The notes: a model not told the origin generated them from the letters alone. DNA of 64,000 nt from Chloroflexota bacterium (GCA_020161935.1 JAIUNI010000001.1:1364001-1428000), one strand, 5' to 3'; shown: positions 50,388 through 59,677, counted from the stretch's first letter. Numbers and translations: made by a program.

Positions 50388-50560
50388 ATTGGCAAATTTG
50401 GCAGCAACGGCAAACAGCTATTCCGTGCCAAGTTTGCCTTTTGATTCGGAAAATTCTTCAAATTCTGCAAATTCGACACCCTATTTTGCGACAATTCGGC
50501 GGATTGCTCGGGGAGATTTGCTGCAAAAAAATAAAGGGTTCGCCGCTGCAACGTTTGCTG
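50388..50560. repeat. Degenerate 9-base-period tract
   Basis: TTGGCAAAT, TTGGCAGCA, ACGGCAAAC and then GATTCGGAA, AATTCTTCA, AATTCTGCA, AATTCGACA follow at 9-base steps. The composition matches, in part inverted, the tract at 15288-15415. The region 50341-51033 otherwise holds only the palindromes at 50719-50795 and a terminator. Confidence 0.5.
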
Positions 50561-50718
50561 CAAAAGTAGTCTTTAGTCGGTAATCGACAGGTAATCATCA
50601 TTCCGACGAATGAAGTGTGCGTCATTCAAGGTGACACGACTATTTGAAAACCCGGTTAAGACCCTATTCCACAACTGTTACACTCCTGACGGGAACATGC
50701 AATACATAAAAGCAAAAC

Positions 50719-50795
50719 GGAATGGTCTGAGACCATTCCCTACGAAAGACAACATTTGTGGTTGGTAGCACGGACGCGCTGTCTCGCGTCCCTAC
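50719..50795. repeat. Two inverted GTAGGG-tagged palindromic repeats
   Basis: GGAATGGTC-tga-GACCATTCC (50719-50739, perfect 9-bp stem), followed by CTACG; then GGACGCG (50772-50778), loop CTGTCT, CGCGTCC (50785-50791), followed by CTACG. On the minus strand both begin GTAGGG, and the second has loop AGACAG, identical to that of the repeat at 14733-14752. Confidence 0.7.
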
Positions 50796-50959
50796 GCATA
50801 TTCTGTTGCAGATGTTTGTACAACGATTGGATCATTTCCCATACAATCGCTGCTCACCTTAGAATAGAACAAATGTTATATCGTCGTCAAGCAAGTTTGG
50901 TTTGAGTTTTCAAACTTTAGTGTCCTTTTTGTGACACCGCAGCCGCTTCCAAAACTAAA

Positions 50960-50989
50960 ATACGAGAGAACCGAATGACCCTCTCGTAT
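50960..50989 (-). terminator. Intrinsic terminator of the multicopper oxidase gene
   Basis: ATACGAGAG (50960-50968) and CTCTCGTAT (50981-50989) form a 9-bp stem. Read on the minus strand it is followed by TTTAGTTTTGG and lies 45 bases past the oxidase stop codon. Confidence 0.7.
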
Positions 50990-51033
50990 CCAGAAAAGAG
51001 GCGTGAGCTTGGCCTCACTGACCAACTCGCAAA

Positions 51034-52047
51034 TTATTCAGTCACGACCAGCGCCGTGACCATACCGAACATGCCGTCACGACCTTCAGCATGGTTCAGA
51101 ATGTGGCAGTGATAGGCCCATGCACCGAGTTCAGTGCAGTCGATAATGACATCGAAACGTTCGCCGGGGGAAATCAAAACGGTATCCGCCATGTAAGGGG
51201 TCGGCAGGTTGAAACCATCCTTCGCGAAAACCAACTGCGGAATACCGTGCAGGTGCATCGGATGGATCATCAAGCCTTCGTTCATGTAGCGAACACGAAT
51301 CTTATCGCCTAACTTGGCGACAATCGGCTGCGTATAGGGGAACGACCGCCCGTTGAGCGTAAAGCCGAGGGTGGTATCGTTCAGAATGATGGTGTAATCG
51401 CCCTGCACCTCAGGTTCGCGGCTGGTGTCTTTGGGGGTAATGATAAACGCACCCAGCATACCCTTCGTGACTTGTTCCACCGCGTTGTAGTGCGAGTGGT
51501 ACATATGCGAACCGGCGTTACGTGCTGTGAATTCGTAATTGAAGGTCTCGCCGGGCATAATGGGGGTAGGCTGGGTGATGAACGGTACACCGTCCATGCT
51601 GTTGGGGAGGATAACACCGTGCCAGTGAACAGCAGTGGGCTGCGTTGTTTCGTTGGTGACGACGAGCTTGAGCTTATCACCCTCGGCGACGCGGATGGTC
51701 GGGCCGGGGACGCGACCATTGTAGGTGATCGCAGGGAAAACAACGCCGCCACCGGTGTCCCATTCAACTTCTTGGCAGCGAATATCGAATACTTTTACAT
51801 CACCTTCCATCGTCGGTTGGAGTTCTTCCGGCCAGAAGGTCGGGTCTTTGCCGATGTTCGCCAAGAAGATGTCGACACCTTCCTTATGATGGGCGTTCAT
51901 CGCGTCCCAGTCAACCTGCTGGGCAACATGGCTAGCAGGCATGGAGGCGTGTGTCATTTCCTGTGCGCCTACGGTTCTTGCAAGTCCCGCCGCGCCAGCG
52001 CTCCCCACGCCAATCCCTAAATATCGTAGAAAATCGCGTCGCTTCAT
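51034..52047 (-). CDS. Tat-exported two-domain multicopper oxidase (laccase-like)
   Basis: The 337-residue product starts MKRRDFLRYLG, a twin-arginine signal. All four laccase copper motifs are present: HWHG (141-144), HSH (184-186), HPMHLH (262-267), and the type-1 strand HCHILNHAEGRDGM (313-326). The first cupredoxin domain has no type-1 cysteine, so the type-1 copper sits only in domain 2, as in two-domain laccases that assemble as trimers (family knowledge). It oxidises an electron donor and reduces O2. It is divergent from a diheme cytochrome c, a possible redox partner, and is likely monocistronic. Confidence 0.9.
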   Translation of the reverse strand: MKRRDFLRYLGIGVGSAGAAGLARTVGAQEMTHASMPASHVAQQVDWDAMNAHHKEGVDIFLANIGKDPTFWPEELQPTMEGDVKVFDIRCQEVEWDTGGGVVFPAITYNGRVPGPTIRVAEGDKLKLVVTNETTQPTAVHWHGVILPNSMDGVPFITQPTPIMPGETFNYEFTARNAGSHMYHSHYNAVEQVTKGMLGAFIITPKDTSREPEVQGDYTIILNDTTLGFTLNGRSFPYTQPIVAKLGDKIRVRYMNEGLMIHPMHLHGIPQLVFAKDGFNLPTPYMADTVLISPGERFDVIIDCTELGAWAYHCHILNHAEGRDGMFGMVTALVVTE

Positions 52048-52104
52048 TATTTAACCTCTATTCCTATGCATATGTATCACAAATACATGATAATAGATGT
52101 GGTG

Positions 52105-52121
52105 TATTCCCATAAGGAATA
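52105..52121. promoter_or_regulatory. Palindrome in the oxidase/cytochrome divergent promoter region
   Basis: TATTCC-cataa-GGAATA is a perfect 6-bp inverted repeat. Its left half plus spacer (TATTCCCATAA) recurs at 52169-52179, 64 bases away, and TATTCCCATA appears at 18234-18243 upstream of the orphan regulator. It may be an operator for a metal- or redox-sensing regulator; identity unknown. Confidence 0.4.
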
Positions 52122-52212
52122 ATTGTCACGGTATTTAATGACAAATTTCACTACGTCAGCCATGACCCTATTCCCATAATGATTATATGCCTTTCACCAA
52201 GAGAGAAAATCT

Positions 52213-53157
52213 ATGACCAATCAACATTCCGTCCGTTCTAACGATGCCCTCATTCCAGCTATCATCTTGTTCGGCTCGCTGACGCTGCTCCTGCTGGCGA
52301 TCATGCCAATGCGAACCAACAAACCCGCCGAAACAACCAGCACAGTGGCTCCTACACTTGTCGCGGTTGCGGCGACTGAAATTCCGCCGACGGAAGCGGT
52401 TCCCAGCTATGACCCCGCGCTCGTACAGGAAGGACAAATGATATTTCAAACAACCTGCACGACTTGCCACGGCTTGGATGGGCATGGTATTCAAGGTTTG
52501 GGCAAAGACCTTATCATGAGTGAATTCGTCGCCAGCCTGACCGATGAAGAACTGCTGCACTTCATTATCGTCGGGCGTGATGCTTCTGACCCGCTGAACA
52601 CGACGGGTATTCCGATGCCCGCGCGTGGCGGCAATCCCTCATTAAGTGATGAGCAGCTTATGGGCGTAGTCGCCTACATGCGCTCGATTTCAGAGGTATC
52701 AGCATCGACAATGGATCACTCCACGACCGCATCTGGCGTAGCAGCCCAACCGACCACGCTGCCAACTGCCCAACCAACCACGCTGCCGACTGCCCTACCG
52801 ACAGAGGAGCCGACAGCAGCAGAACCGACTCCGGTTGTCGAGGCGGTACTGCCGACCACCATTCCGGTTACACCGCAGTCCTTCTCGGCGGCCACCGCTT
52901 ATGCGTGGTCATGCAGCGGCTGCCACGGCATTGACGGCGCGGGCAACGAGCCTTTCGGCCCAAGTATTCTGGAGAGTGATCTGTTTGAGGATGACGCGGA
53001 TTTGCTGGCCTTTATCACCGAAGGTAAGCCGCTCGCTGATCCACTGGTTGAATTCCCACATCCGGGGCGCGGCGGTTTTCCGCCCCTGACGGATGAGGAA
53101 CTGACGCAGCTTATTGACTACCTGCACACGCTGGTGGCCGAACAACCTGCTTCGTAA
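52213..53157 (+). CDS. Membrane-anchored diheme cytochrome c
   Basis: The 314-residue product has an N-terminal anchor (about 12-33), a first cytochrome c domain with CTTCH (82-86) and axial Met135 ('TGIPMPARGG'), then a Pro/Thr-rich linker ('TTLPTAQPTTLPTALPTEEP'). A second domain with CSGCH (234-238) follows. In the second domain the stretch aligned with Met135 reads 'EFPHPGRGG', so His283 takes the Met position and the second heme may be bis-His. It may carry electrons to the adjacent oxidase. A strong terminator follows (53172-53214). Confidence 0.9.
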   Translation: MTNQHSVRSNDALIPAIILFGSLTLLLLAIMPMRTNKPAETTSTVAPTLVAVAATEIPPTEAVPSYDPALVQEGQMIFQTTCTTCHGLDGHGIQGLGKDLIMSEFVASLTDEELLHFIIVGRDASDPLNTTGIPMPARGGNPSLSDEQLMGVVAYMRSISEVSASTMDHSTTASGVAAQPTTLPTAQPTTLPTALPTEEPTAAEPTPVVEAVLPTTIPVTPQSFSAATAYAWSCSGCHGIDGAGNEPFGPSILESDLFEDDADLLAFITEGKPLADPLVEFPHPGRGGFPPLTDEELTQLIDYLHTLVAEQPAS

Positions 53158-53171
53158 TCAATGTGGTTCTA

Positions 53172-53214
53172 AATGACCCTTCTGGTAGGTGAGCTGCCAG
53201 AGGGGTCATTTTTT
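53172..53214 (+). terminator. Intrinsic terminator of the cytochrome c gene
   Basis: AATGACCCTTCTGG (53172-53185) pairs with CCAGAGGGGTCATT (53197-53210) with one bulged base, followed by TTTT. It lies 14 bases after the stop codon. The remaining ~260 bases to the next gene hold only the inverted repeat at 53430. Confidence 0.85.
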
Positions 53215-53429
53215 ACCCTCAAACTTCCGTTTTTGAAGTAAGTTTCACAGTAAAAAGAATTTGGTTTAACCACCCTTAATTTTGAGATGTGCATATCAGT
53301 AAGTCTAACTTTACAAGGGCATATGTCGATGTTTTACCGTGGAGGGTTTGCATGTCCTAAATGTGAAATCCCTCACTTAATCGCCTGCGTGGATTTATCC
53401 CTTCCCCACTGATTATGATTGGCTGCGTC

Positions 53430-53447
53430 AAGATAAGTATAAATCTT
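53430..53447. promoter_or_regulatory. Inverted repeat upstream of the siderophore operon
   Basis: AAGATAAGTATAAATCTT is an imperfect 18-bp palindrome (AAGAT...ATCTT with symmetric A/T positions) 33 bases before the binding-protein ATG. It overlaps a plausible TATAAA -10. The AT-rich design is compatible with a Fur-type iron operator, but it is not a clear match to any consensus. Confidence 0.4.
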
Positions 53448-53479
53448 ATTGTCATCGCAGCATAAATGAAGGGGAAAGT

Positions 53480-54487
53480 ATGTTTTCGAAGTTCCGCAAG
53501 ATGAGTATATGCGTGCTCATGAGCACGTTTTTTGTTTTCACATTTATCAGTCACGCGCAAGACACCACGACCTGCGACAAGGGATTTACCCCCATTCAGG
53601 ATGCGGTGGGCTTAACGTGCATACCAGAAGCGTCACAGCGGATTGTCGCGCTTGAATGGACGTATGTTGAAGACCTACTGGCGCTTGGTATCCAACCTGT
53701 CGGTGTGGCGGATATTGAAGGGTATCACGAATGGGTGAAAATCCCGGTCGCACTGGATGAGTCCGTTGTCGATATTGGAACCCGTGATGAACCGAACCTC
53801 GAACAAATCGCCGCCCTCAACCCCGACTTTATTATCGGTGTGCAGTTCCGACTTGCTGAAAACTATGACGATTTAAGTGCTATTGCCCCCACATTGGTTT
53901 TCAATCCCTATCCGGCAAACGTCAGTGTCTCGCAATATGACGAGATGACCACCACCTTTAAAGCAATTGCGATGGCACTGGGAAAGACCGCCGAAGCAGA
54001 AGCGATACTGGCTAATGTGCAGACGACCTATGATGGTGCGCGGGCAAGTCTAGAAGCCGCCGGACGCGCAGACGAGTCGTTCATCCTCTCGCAAGGCTGG
54101 ATGTATGATAATATCGCCACCTTCCGTCTGTTTACCGATAACGCAATGGCAGTGCAAATCCTTGAGCAAATTGGCCTGACGAACGCATGGGATGACGCGC
54201 CGCAGCTTTACGGATTTACAGAAATCAGCATTGAAGGTTTCGCCGATCTTAAAGACCAAGACTTCAATTTTTTGTACGTCGCACAAAATAGCGATAATGA
54301 TTTCTTCAACTCATCGCCGATTTGGAGCAGCCTAAAGTTCGTCCAAAATGACCAAGCCTATTGGATGGGCGGAGACGTGTGGTTATTTGGCGGGCCACTT
54401 TCAGCACAACTGCTCGTTGAAACAGTGCTTAATCAAATGGGTATTGAAATCCTCACCCCAACAGCAGAAGCAACGGCGAACCCATAA
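53480..54487 (+). CDS. Iron-siderophore ABC transporter binding protein
   Basis: The 335-residue product has a signal peptide (about 1-27, ending SHAQ) and the FecB/BtuF-type fold. 'RIVALEWTYVEDLLALGIQPVGVAD' opens the N-lobe; 'DIGTRDEPNLEQIAALNPDFIIG' is typical of Fe3+-siderophore binding proteins; a long hinge helix lies in the middle. No lipobox is visible, although such proteins are often lipoproteins in single-membrane cells. Two Cys near the mature N-terminus may form a disulfide. It is the first gene of the run 53480-59606. Confidence 0.9.
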   Translation: MFSKFRKMSICVLMSTFFVFTFISHAQDTTTCDKGFTPIQDAVGLTCIPEASQRIVALEWTYVEDLLALGIQPVGVADIEGYHEWVKIPVALDESVVDIGTRDEPNLEQIAALNPDFIIGVQFRLAENYDDLSAIAPTLVFNPYPANVSVSQYDEMTTTFKAIAMALGKTAEAEAILANVQTTYDGARASLEAAGRADESFILSQGWMYDNIATFRLFTDNAMAVQILEQIGLTNAWDDAPQLYGFTEISIEGFADLKDQDFNFLYVAQNSDNDFFNSSPIWSSLKFVQNDQAYWMGGDVWLFGGPLSAQLLVETVLNQMGIEILTPTAEATANP

Positions 54488-54497
54488 GGAAAACATC

Positions 54498-55517
54498 ATG
54501 TTTCGATTTGAAGACAACGAACCAGATTTCCTGATTGTTTATACCGGCAACGAACATGCCGAACCTGAGGATTACATCCACTTTGTAAAACATTGGGTCT
54601 CGAAGTTGGAGCAAGGTATCCCGTTCGGCGTGATACTGGTTTCCGAACCGCACCCTGACCATGAACACACCGAAGAGCATCGCCAAGATGAAGCCGAGAT
54701 CACGCGCATCATCAACGATTTCCGCCGCGACTACCGCGACCGTACCAGCCAACTGAACACAGGCTTCGTGCGGATCTTCACGCCGGAGATGGTGCAAGAA
54801 TATATGCCGACACAGGAGTTGTGGGATCAAGGGCGCGAGGCGAATAACCGCTTCGCCCAATACAACTGGGGCATTCCGGGAGAAGGCTTCACCAACCTCG
54901 ACGACGCTCGCAACTGGCTGCGCGGGCAAAAGCATGGCGCAGGAGCAGCACCCGAAGCAGTCACATCCAAACCATCCGCCGAGCGCGTGGGGTTATATTA
55001 TGGCAGCTCAACCGGCATCACTGAATATATCGCCGAAGAAGTGCAAGAGGCGTGGGAAAAAGCCGGGATGAAGCCGATTGAGGCCGTCAACATCACCGAC
55101 GTGAGCGACATTTCGGTGCTGCTCGACTACGACTGCTTGATCTTGGGCATCCCAACATGGAACATCGGACAGTTGCAAGACGACTGGGAAATCGTGTTCC
55201 CGCAGCTTGACCAACTGGACTTTACAGGTAAGAAAGTTGCCATCTTCGGTATCGGTGATATGCGCGGCTACCCTGACAACTTCCTCGACGCGGTGGGTAT
55301 CCTCGGCAAGAAGTTGATCGAACGCCACGCGCAGTTGGTCGGCTACTGGTATGACGAACACTACAAATTCCGCGAATCCTTGGGGTTTGTGGATAGCAAA
55401 TTTATGGGGTTGGGCATTGACGACACTAACCAATCGAAGCTCAACAGCCAACGGATTGATGGTTGGGTCGCGCAACTCATCAACGAATTCGCGCTGCAAC
55501 CTACCGCCGTTTCATAA
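54498..55517 (+). CDS. Flavodoxin with an extra N-terminal domain
   Basis: Starting at the ATG at 54498 (10 bases after the binding-protein stop) the product is 339 residues. Residues 1-137 form an unrecognised alpha/beta domain ('DFLIVYTGNEHAEPEDYIHFV', 'FGVILVSEPHPDHEHTEEH', 'FTNLDDARNWLRG'). Residues 155-339 are a long-chain flavodoxin: FMN phosphate loop 'YGSSTGITEYIAEEV', 'CLILGIPTWNIGQLQDDWE', 'VAIFGIGDMRGYPDNFLDA'. Flavodoxins replace ferredoxin when iron is scarce, so its place inside a siderophore-uptake operon fits. It may also feed electrons to siderophore reduction. The N-terminal domain could be a docking or sensor module. Confidence 0.85.
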   Translation: MFRFEDNEPDFLIVYTGNEHAEPEDYIHFVKHWVSKLEQGIPFGVILVSEPHPDHEHTEEHRQDEAEITRIINDFRRDYRDRTSQLNTGFVRIFTPEMVQEYMPTQELWDQGREANNRFAQYNWGIPGEGFTNLDDARNWLRGQKHGAGAAPEAVTSKPSAERVGLYYGSSTGITEYIAEEVQEAWEKAGMKPIEAVNITDVSDISVLLDYDCLILGIPTWNIGQLQDDWEIVFPQLDQLDFTGKKVAIFGIGDMRGYPDNFLDAVGILGKKLIERHAQLVGYWYDEHYKFRESLGFVDSKFMGLGIDDTNQSKLNSQRIDGWVAQLINEFALQPTAVS

Positions 55518-55634
55518 TCGCACATTACCGTTACGAGATCATTCATCTATGCACTTCATTGTACCCATTCAACAGTACGCCACATCAGGTCAATGGGCAG
55601 CCACGCTCATTGACCTGTCCCGATTGAGGGCAGC

Positions 55635-56675
55635 ATGACCGCGCGTACTCAACCGTTAAATTCTACGAGCCGACTGATTGGCCGCCGTGCCTTCTTACTG
55701 CCGGGGCTGATCATCGCGCTCATTCTCCTCGTTCTCTGTGTCCTCTGGAGCATCACGCTTGGCGCAGCAAAAATTGACACGCAAGTCGTTTACCAAGCGC
55801 TGTTCCAATATGATCCCTCAAATTTCGACCATCTGATTATCCAAACCGTTCGCTTACCGCGTGTACTTTCGGGCATCACCGTCGGGGCGGCGCTGGCCGT
55901 CGCGGGGGCGATGATGCAAGGGCTGACGCGCAATCCGTTGGCGGACAGCGGCTTGCTGGGCATCAACAGCGGCGCATCGTTCGCGGTGGTGATGGGCGTT
56001 TTCCTGCTCGGCGATCCTTCCCTTTCGACATATGCCCTGTTCGGGTTTACAGGTGCGGCCATCGCGGCGGCGCTGGTTTACGGCTTAGGGTCGATGGGGC
56101 GCGGCGGGATGACCCCGCTGAAGCTCACCTTGGCGGGTGTGGTACTCTCCGCCTTTTTATCAGCCTTCACGACCACGATTTTGATCCGCGACCAAGAAAC
56201 GTTGGAGAAAATCCGCTTTTGGACGGCGGGTGCGCTGGCAGGGCGCGAAATGCCGCTGCTCCTGCAAACCGCGCCTTACATCATCATTGGGATTATCGCG
56301 TCGTTGTTTATCAGCCGCCAAATTACCACCATCAGCCTCGGCGACGACATCGCTAAGGGGCTGGGGCAGAATACGGCGTGGGTGAAAGCCTTAGCGGCCC
56401 TCATTATTGTTCTGCTGGCGGGTGGCGCGGTGGCGCTGGCGGGGCCAATCGGGTTTGTCGGCCTCATCATCCCGCACGTCGTACGCTTCCTTGTGGGCGT
56501 GGATTACCGTTGGATTATCCCCTACTCGGCCATCCTCGGTGGTATGTTGGTTACGGTGGCGGATGTGGCGGCACGGGTGGTTATCCGCCCGCAGGAGCTG
56601 CCGGTGGGCGTAATGATGGCGATCATCGGCGCACCATTCTTCATTTGGCTGGCACGGTGGAAGGTGAAACGCTAA
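55635..56675 (+). CDS. FecCD-family siderophore permease (first)
   Basis: The 346-residue product has nine or ten spans and the FecCD signatures '[42 protein letters not shown]' (landmark, about 70-112) and '[19 protein letters not shown]'. The EAA-like loop includes '[11 protein letters not shown]'. It forms half of the membrane channel with the next permease, which starts at the overlapping TAATG. A 117-base gap separates it from the flavodoxin gene. Confidence 0.94.
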   Translation: MTARTQPLNSTSRLIGRRAFLLPGLIIALILLVLCVLWSITLGAAKIDTQVVYQALFQYDPSNFDHLIIQTVRLPRVLSGITVGAALAVAGAMMQGLTRNPLADSGLLGINSGASFAVVMGVFLLGDPSLSTYALFGFTGAAIAAALVYGLGSMGRGGMTPLKLTLAGVVLSAFLSAFTTTILIRDQETLEKIRFWTAGALAGREMPLLLQTAPYIIIGIIASLFISRQITTISLGDDIAKGLGQNTAWVKALAALIIVLLAGGAVALAGPIGFVGLIIPHVVRFLVGVDYRWIIPYSAILGGMLVTVADVAARVVIRPQELPVGVMMAIIGAPFFIWLARWKVKR

Positions 56676-57751
56676 TGAGCGCTAAAAACCCACCCCGTCC
56701 CAGTTGGATTACTCTACGACCGCGCGGCGCAAAATTCTCGTACCGGATTGACCGGCGCGTGCCGCTTATTGCCCTCATCATCGCGACGTTCACCATCGTG
56801 GTGCTGGTCTTCAGTATCAACTACGGGCAGTACAACATGACCGTGGGTGATGTGGTGCTGACGCTGCTCGGCCTGAATAAAGATCACCCCGACTACCGCA
56901 ACTTCGCGCTGGTCGTCCACACCTTCCGGCTGCCGCGCATCCTCCTGTCCTTCTTAGTCGGTATGGCGCTGGCGACCTCCGGCACGATCATGCAGGGTAT
57001 CACCCGCAACCCGTTGGCTGACCCGTATCTGCTCGGCGTGAGCAGCGGCGCGGGGTTGGCGGCGGTGGTGTTGATCGTGGCGGTCAAGACGATTTCGCTG
57101 TACTGGCTGCCGTGGGCGGCGTTGGGCGGCGCTCTGCTGACGGCAGCGGGCATCTACACCTTCGCGTGGAAGAACGGCACGTCCAGCCCCATCCGGCTCA
57201 TCCTCATCGGTATCGCGATTGAAGCGGTGTTGGCGGCTGTCACCAGCACCATCTTGCTATTCGGTCAAATTAACGATGTGCAGCAAGCCTATGTTTGGCT
57301 GGCGGGCAGCGTCTACGGGCGCAACTGGGAGCATGTCTACGCGATTGGCGGTTGGCTGCTGATTTTCCTGCCAGCGGCGATGCTGATGGCACGGCAGCTT
57401 AACACGCTTGGACTGGGCGAGGACACCGCAAAAGGCTTGGGGCAGCGTGTCGAATGGCAGCGCGGCGTGTTATTGTTCATCAGTGTAACCCTTGCGGCAG
57501 TCGCGGTATCGGTTTCCGGCACGATTGGCTTCATCGGCTTGATCGCGCCGCATATCACACGCCGGTTGGTCGGCCCGTCCCATGAAGGCTTAATTCCGGC
57601 ATCGGCCCTATTCGGCGGTGCTTTACTCGTACTTGCAGACCTTGTCGGTCGCTGGGTCATTGCCCCCAGCGAACTTCCCATTGGTGTCGTTACGGCAATG
57701 ATCGGCGCACCTTATTTCATGTACTTACTGTATCGCAATCGGAATGCATAA
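56675..57751 (+). CDS. FecCD-family siderophore permease (second)
   Basis: I take the ATG at 56675, which overlaps the upstream stop; a longer frame upstream is only a shadow of the first permease. The 358-residue product has ten spans with '[25 protein letters not shown]', '[19 protein letters not shown]' and '[20 protein letters not shown]'. The N-terminal 40 residues are basic and cytoplasmic. It pairs with the first permease and the ATPase that follows after 2 bases. Confidence 0.94.
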   Translation: MSAKNPPRPSWITLRPRGAKFSYRIDRRVPLIALIIATFTIVVLVFSINYGQYNMTVGDVVLTLLGLNKDHPDYRNFALVVHTFRLPRILLSFLVGMALATSGTIMQGITRNPLADPYLLGVSSGAGLAAVVLIVAVKTISLYWLPWAALGGALLTAAGIYTFAWKNGTSSPIRLILIGIAIEAVLAAVTSTILLFGQINDVQQAYVWLAGSVYGRNWEHVYAIGGWLLIFLPAAMLMARQLNTLGLGEDTAKGLGQRVEWQRGVLLFISVTLAAVAVSVSGTIGFIGLIAPHITRRLVGPSHEGLIPASALFGGALLVLADLVGRWVIAPSELPIGVVTAMIGAPYFMYLLYRNRNA

Positions 57752-57753
57752 CC

Positions 57754-58608
57754 ATGACCCAATTAAACGCAGCACACCTTTCACTTTCGTATGATAACAC
57801 CCACATCATTCATGATCTGAGTGTGACCATTCCGACCCATAAGATTACTGCGCTCGTCGGGCCGAACGGCTGCGGCAAATCAACCCTGCTGCGCGGCATC
57901 TCGCGTTTGCTCAAGCCGCGCCGTGGTAACGTCGTTCTCGATACACACGATATCTGGTCGATGCCGACCAAAGAACTCGCCAAGCGGCTTGGCATCCTGC
58001 CGCAAGGGCCGGTCGCGCCGGAAGGATTGACGGTACATGAACTGGTGGCACAGGGGCGCTACCCGCACCAGAGCTGGCTGCAACAGTGGTCGCCAGAGGA
58101 TGAACGAATCACCCTCGAAGCGCTCGAAATTACCGACATCGCGGCCTTCGCCGACCGCCCTGTTGATACGCTCTCCGGTGGTCAGCGGCAGCGGGCGTGG
58201 ATCGCGATGACACTGGCACAGGACAGCGACTTGATTCTGCTGGACGAGCCGACGACCTTCCTTGACCTTGCCTATCAAATTGACGTATTGAACCTGCTGC
58301 ACGACTTGAACGTGGAACGCGGCAAGACGATTGTTATGGTGCTGCATGACCTGAACCAAGCCTGCCGTTACGCTGACTTCCTCGTTGCGCTGTGCGGTGG
58401 TGAAATCCGCGCACAAGGCGCACCGTCCGAAGTGGTGACGGAAGATCTCGTCAACAGCGTGTTTGGTGTCGAAAGCCGCATCATGCAAGACCCGATTACC
58501 GATACACCGCTGATTATCCCGATCAGCCACCGCCGTAAAACCAATCTGACTGAAACCGTGCTGCCCTCACGCGAAATGAACCTGATGCCGGAGCGCGAGA
58601 CGGCCTAA
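57754..58608 (+). CDS. Siderophore ABC transporter ATPase (FecE/FhuC type)
   Basis: The 284-residue product shows Walker A 'GPNGCGKST', Q-loop '[16 protein letters not shown]', signature '[10 protein letters not shown]', Walker B '[12 protein letters not shown]' and H-loop '[14 protein letters not shown]'. '[20 protein letters not shown]' is diagnostic of iron-siderophore importers. A C-terminal ~30-residue tail is unusual but short. The next gene overlaps by a single base. Confidence 0.95.
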   Translation: MTQLNAAHLSLSYDNTHIIHDLSVTIPTHKITALVGPNGCGKSTLLRGISRLLKPRRGNVVLDTHDIWSMPTKELAKRLGILPQGPVAPEGLTVHELVAQGRYPHQSWLQQWSPEDERITLEALEITDIAAFADRPVDTLSGGQRQRAWIAMTLAQDSDLILLDEPTTFLDLAYQIDVLNLLHDLNVERGKTIVMVLHDLNQACRYADFLVALCGGEIRAQGAPSEVVTEDLVNSVFGVESRIMQDPITDTPLIIPISHRRKTNLTETVLPSREMNLMPERETA

Positions 58609-59606
58609 TGGAAGCACCATCCGCAGAAACCACCAAACTCTACTGCAACCGGCTGGCAATTGAAAAAGGGGTCGACCCGGTCGGCCACGCGGGCAGCTTC
58701 AAAACCTTGATGGTGATTGAAGCGCCGCTGCCGTGGAAGAAGAATATGTACAGCGAGGTCGGTATCCTACCGCAGCAGGTCATGGACTTGTATAAGGTGC
58801 GTCGTGAACGCTACAACGCGGGTGAAGGTTATCACCATGCCCTACTGATGGTCGCATCCGATCCCGCCTATTCGCAGCGCGGCTACCGGCGCATCATGTA
58901 TTACGACCGTCCATCGGACTGTTTCGCTGAATTCCGAAAAGTGGAATACTCGGTGCCGGACGATCAATTCGGCAGTTTGATTTGGGCGCTGGCAGAAGAA
59001 CGGGAAACGCTTGACCAATATGAGCAGTACCGCGACCCCACGCATGATGCAACCCGCGAAATCCTGATCTGCACTCACGGCACCGTTGATGCGGCATGTG
59101 CCAAATTCGGGTATCCCCTTTACAACCACATGCGGACGAATCACGCGAGTGATGATATTCGGGTTTGGCGCGTTAGCCACTTTGGCGGGCATCTCTTCGC
59201 GCCCACGCTGATGGATATGCCGCAGGGGCATTATTGGGCGTATGTCGAGCGCGAACAAGGCGACCAGATTATCGAACGTACCAACGACCCGCATAGGCTG
59301 TATGGGCATTACCGTGGATGGGCGGGACTGCACGACAGCTTCTTGCAAGCCGCCGAACGCGAACTGTGGATGCAGCACGGGTGGGCTTGGCTTCAGATGC
59401 CGAAATCGGGTGTCGTCCTCGAAAAGGATAACGAGGAGGAACCCCAATCGGTTTCGATTCGGCTGGACTACCGCCTCGATGACCAACCGCGTTCGTATAC
59501 GGCGACGGTGGAGGTACACCAGCGCATTTCGACACCCTACAGCACAGCCTCTGAGGAAACTTACGCCTACGAGCAGTACAAGGTGCGCGAAATCCAAATC
59601 CCCTGA
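58608..59606 (+). CDS. Sucrase/ferredoxin-like (Apd1-type) [2Fe-2S] protein
   Basis: The 332-residue soluble protein matches the Suc_Fer-like family. 'TLMVIEAPLPWKKN' is an N-terminal landmark, and the thioredoxin-like ferredoxin segment is 'CTHGTVDAACAKFGYPLY'. Cys155-x8-Cys164 and His191-x3-His195 ('SHFGGH') reproduce the ligand pattern of Apd1/Aim32, which hold a bis-histidinyl, non-Rieske [2Fe-2S] cluster (family knowledge). 'HLFAPTLMDMPQG' follows. Coupled by one-base overlap to the siderophore ATPase gene, it could reduce the imported ferric siderophore, with the operon's flavodoxin as donor. That role is inference. Confidence 0.85.
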   Translation: MEAPSAETTKLYCNRLAIEKGVDPVGHAGSFKTLMVIEAPLPWKKNMYSEVGILPQQVMDLYKVRRERYNAGEGYHHALLMVASDPAYSQRGYRRIMYYDRPSDCFAEFRKVEYSVPDDQFGSLIWALAEERETLDQYEQYRDPTHDATREILICTHGTVDAACAKFGYPLYNHMRTNHASDDIRVWRVSHFGGHLFAPTLMDMPQGHYWAYVEREQGDQIIERTNDPHRLYGHYRGWAGLHDSFLQAAERELWMQHGWAWLQMPKSGVVLEKDNEEEPQSVSIRLDYRLDDQPRSYTATVEVHQRISTPYSTASEETYAYEQYKVREIQIP

Positions 59607-59677
59607 TGTAGAAAGCCGCCCAAGTAAGCTATAATCGGTGGCATTCAGTTCATCAGGTGAGGATCAGTCTGTACAAC

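Noticed and set aside
50388..50560. Possible CRISPR array in the periodic AT-rich tract
   Set aside because: The period is 9 bases with degenerate words and no spacer-repeat alternation; no cas genes are in the window.
54348..54497. A 50-codon extension of the flavodoxin fusion
   Set aside because: It overlaps the binding-protein gene in another frame; the ATG at 54498 directly follows that gene's stop.
56378..56674. A 99-codon extension of the second FecCD permease
   Set aside because: It is the out-of-frame shadow of the first permease; the TAATG junction at 56673-56677 gives the natural start.
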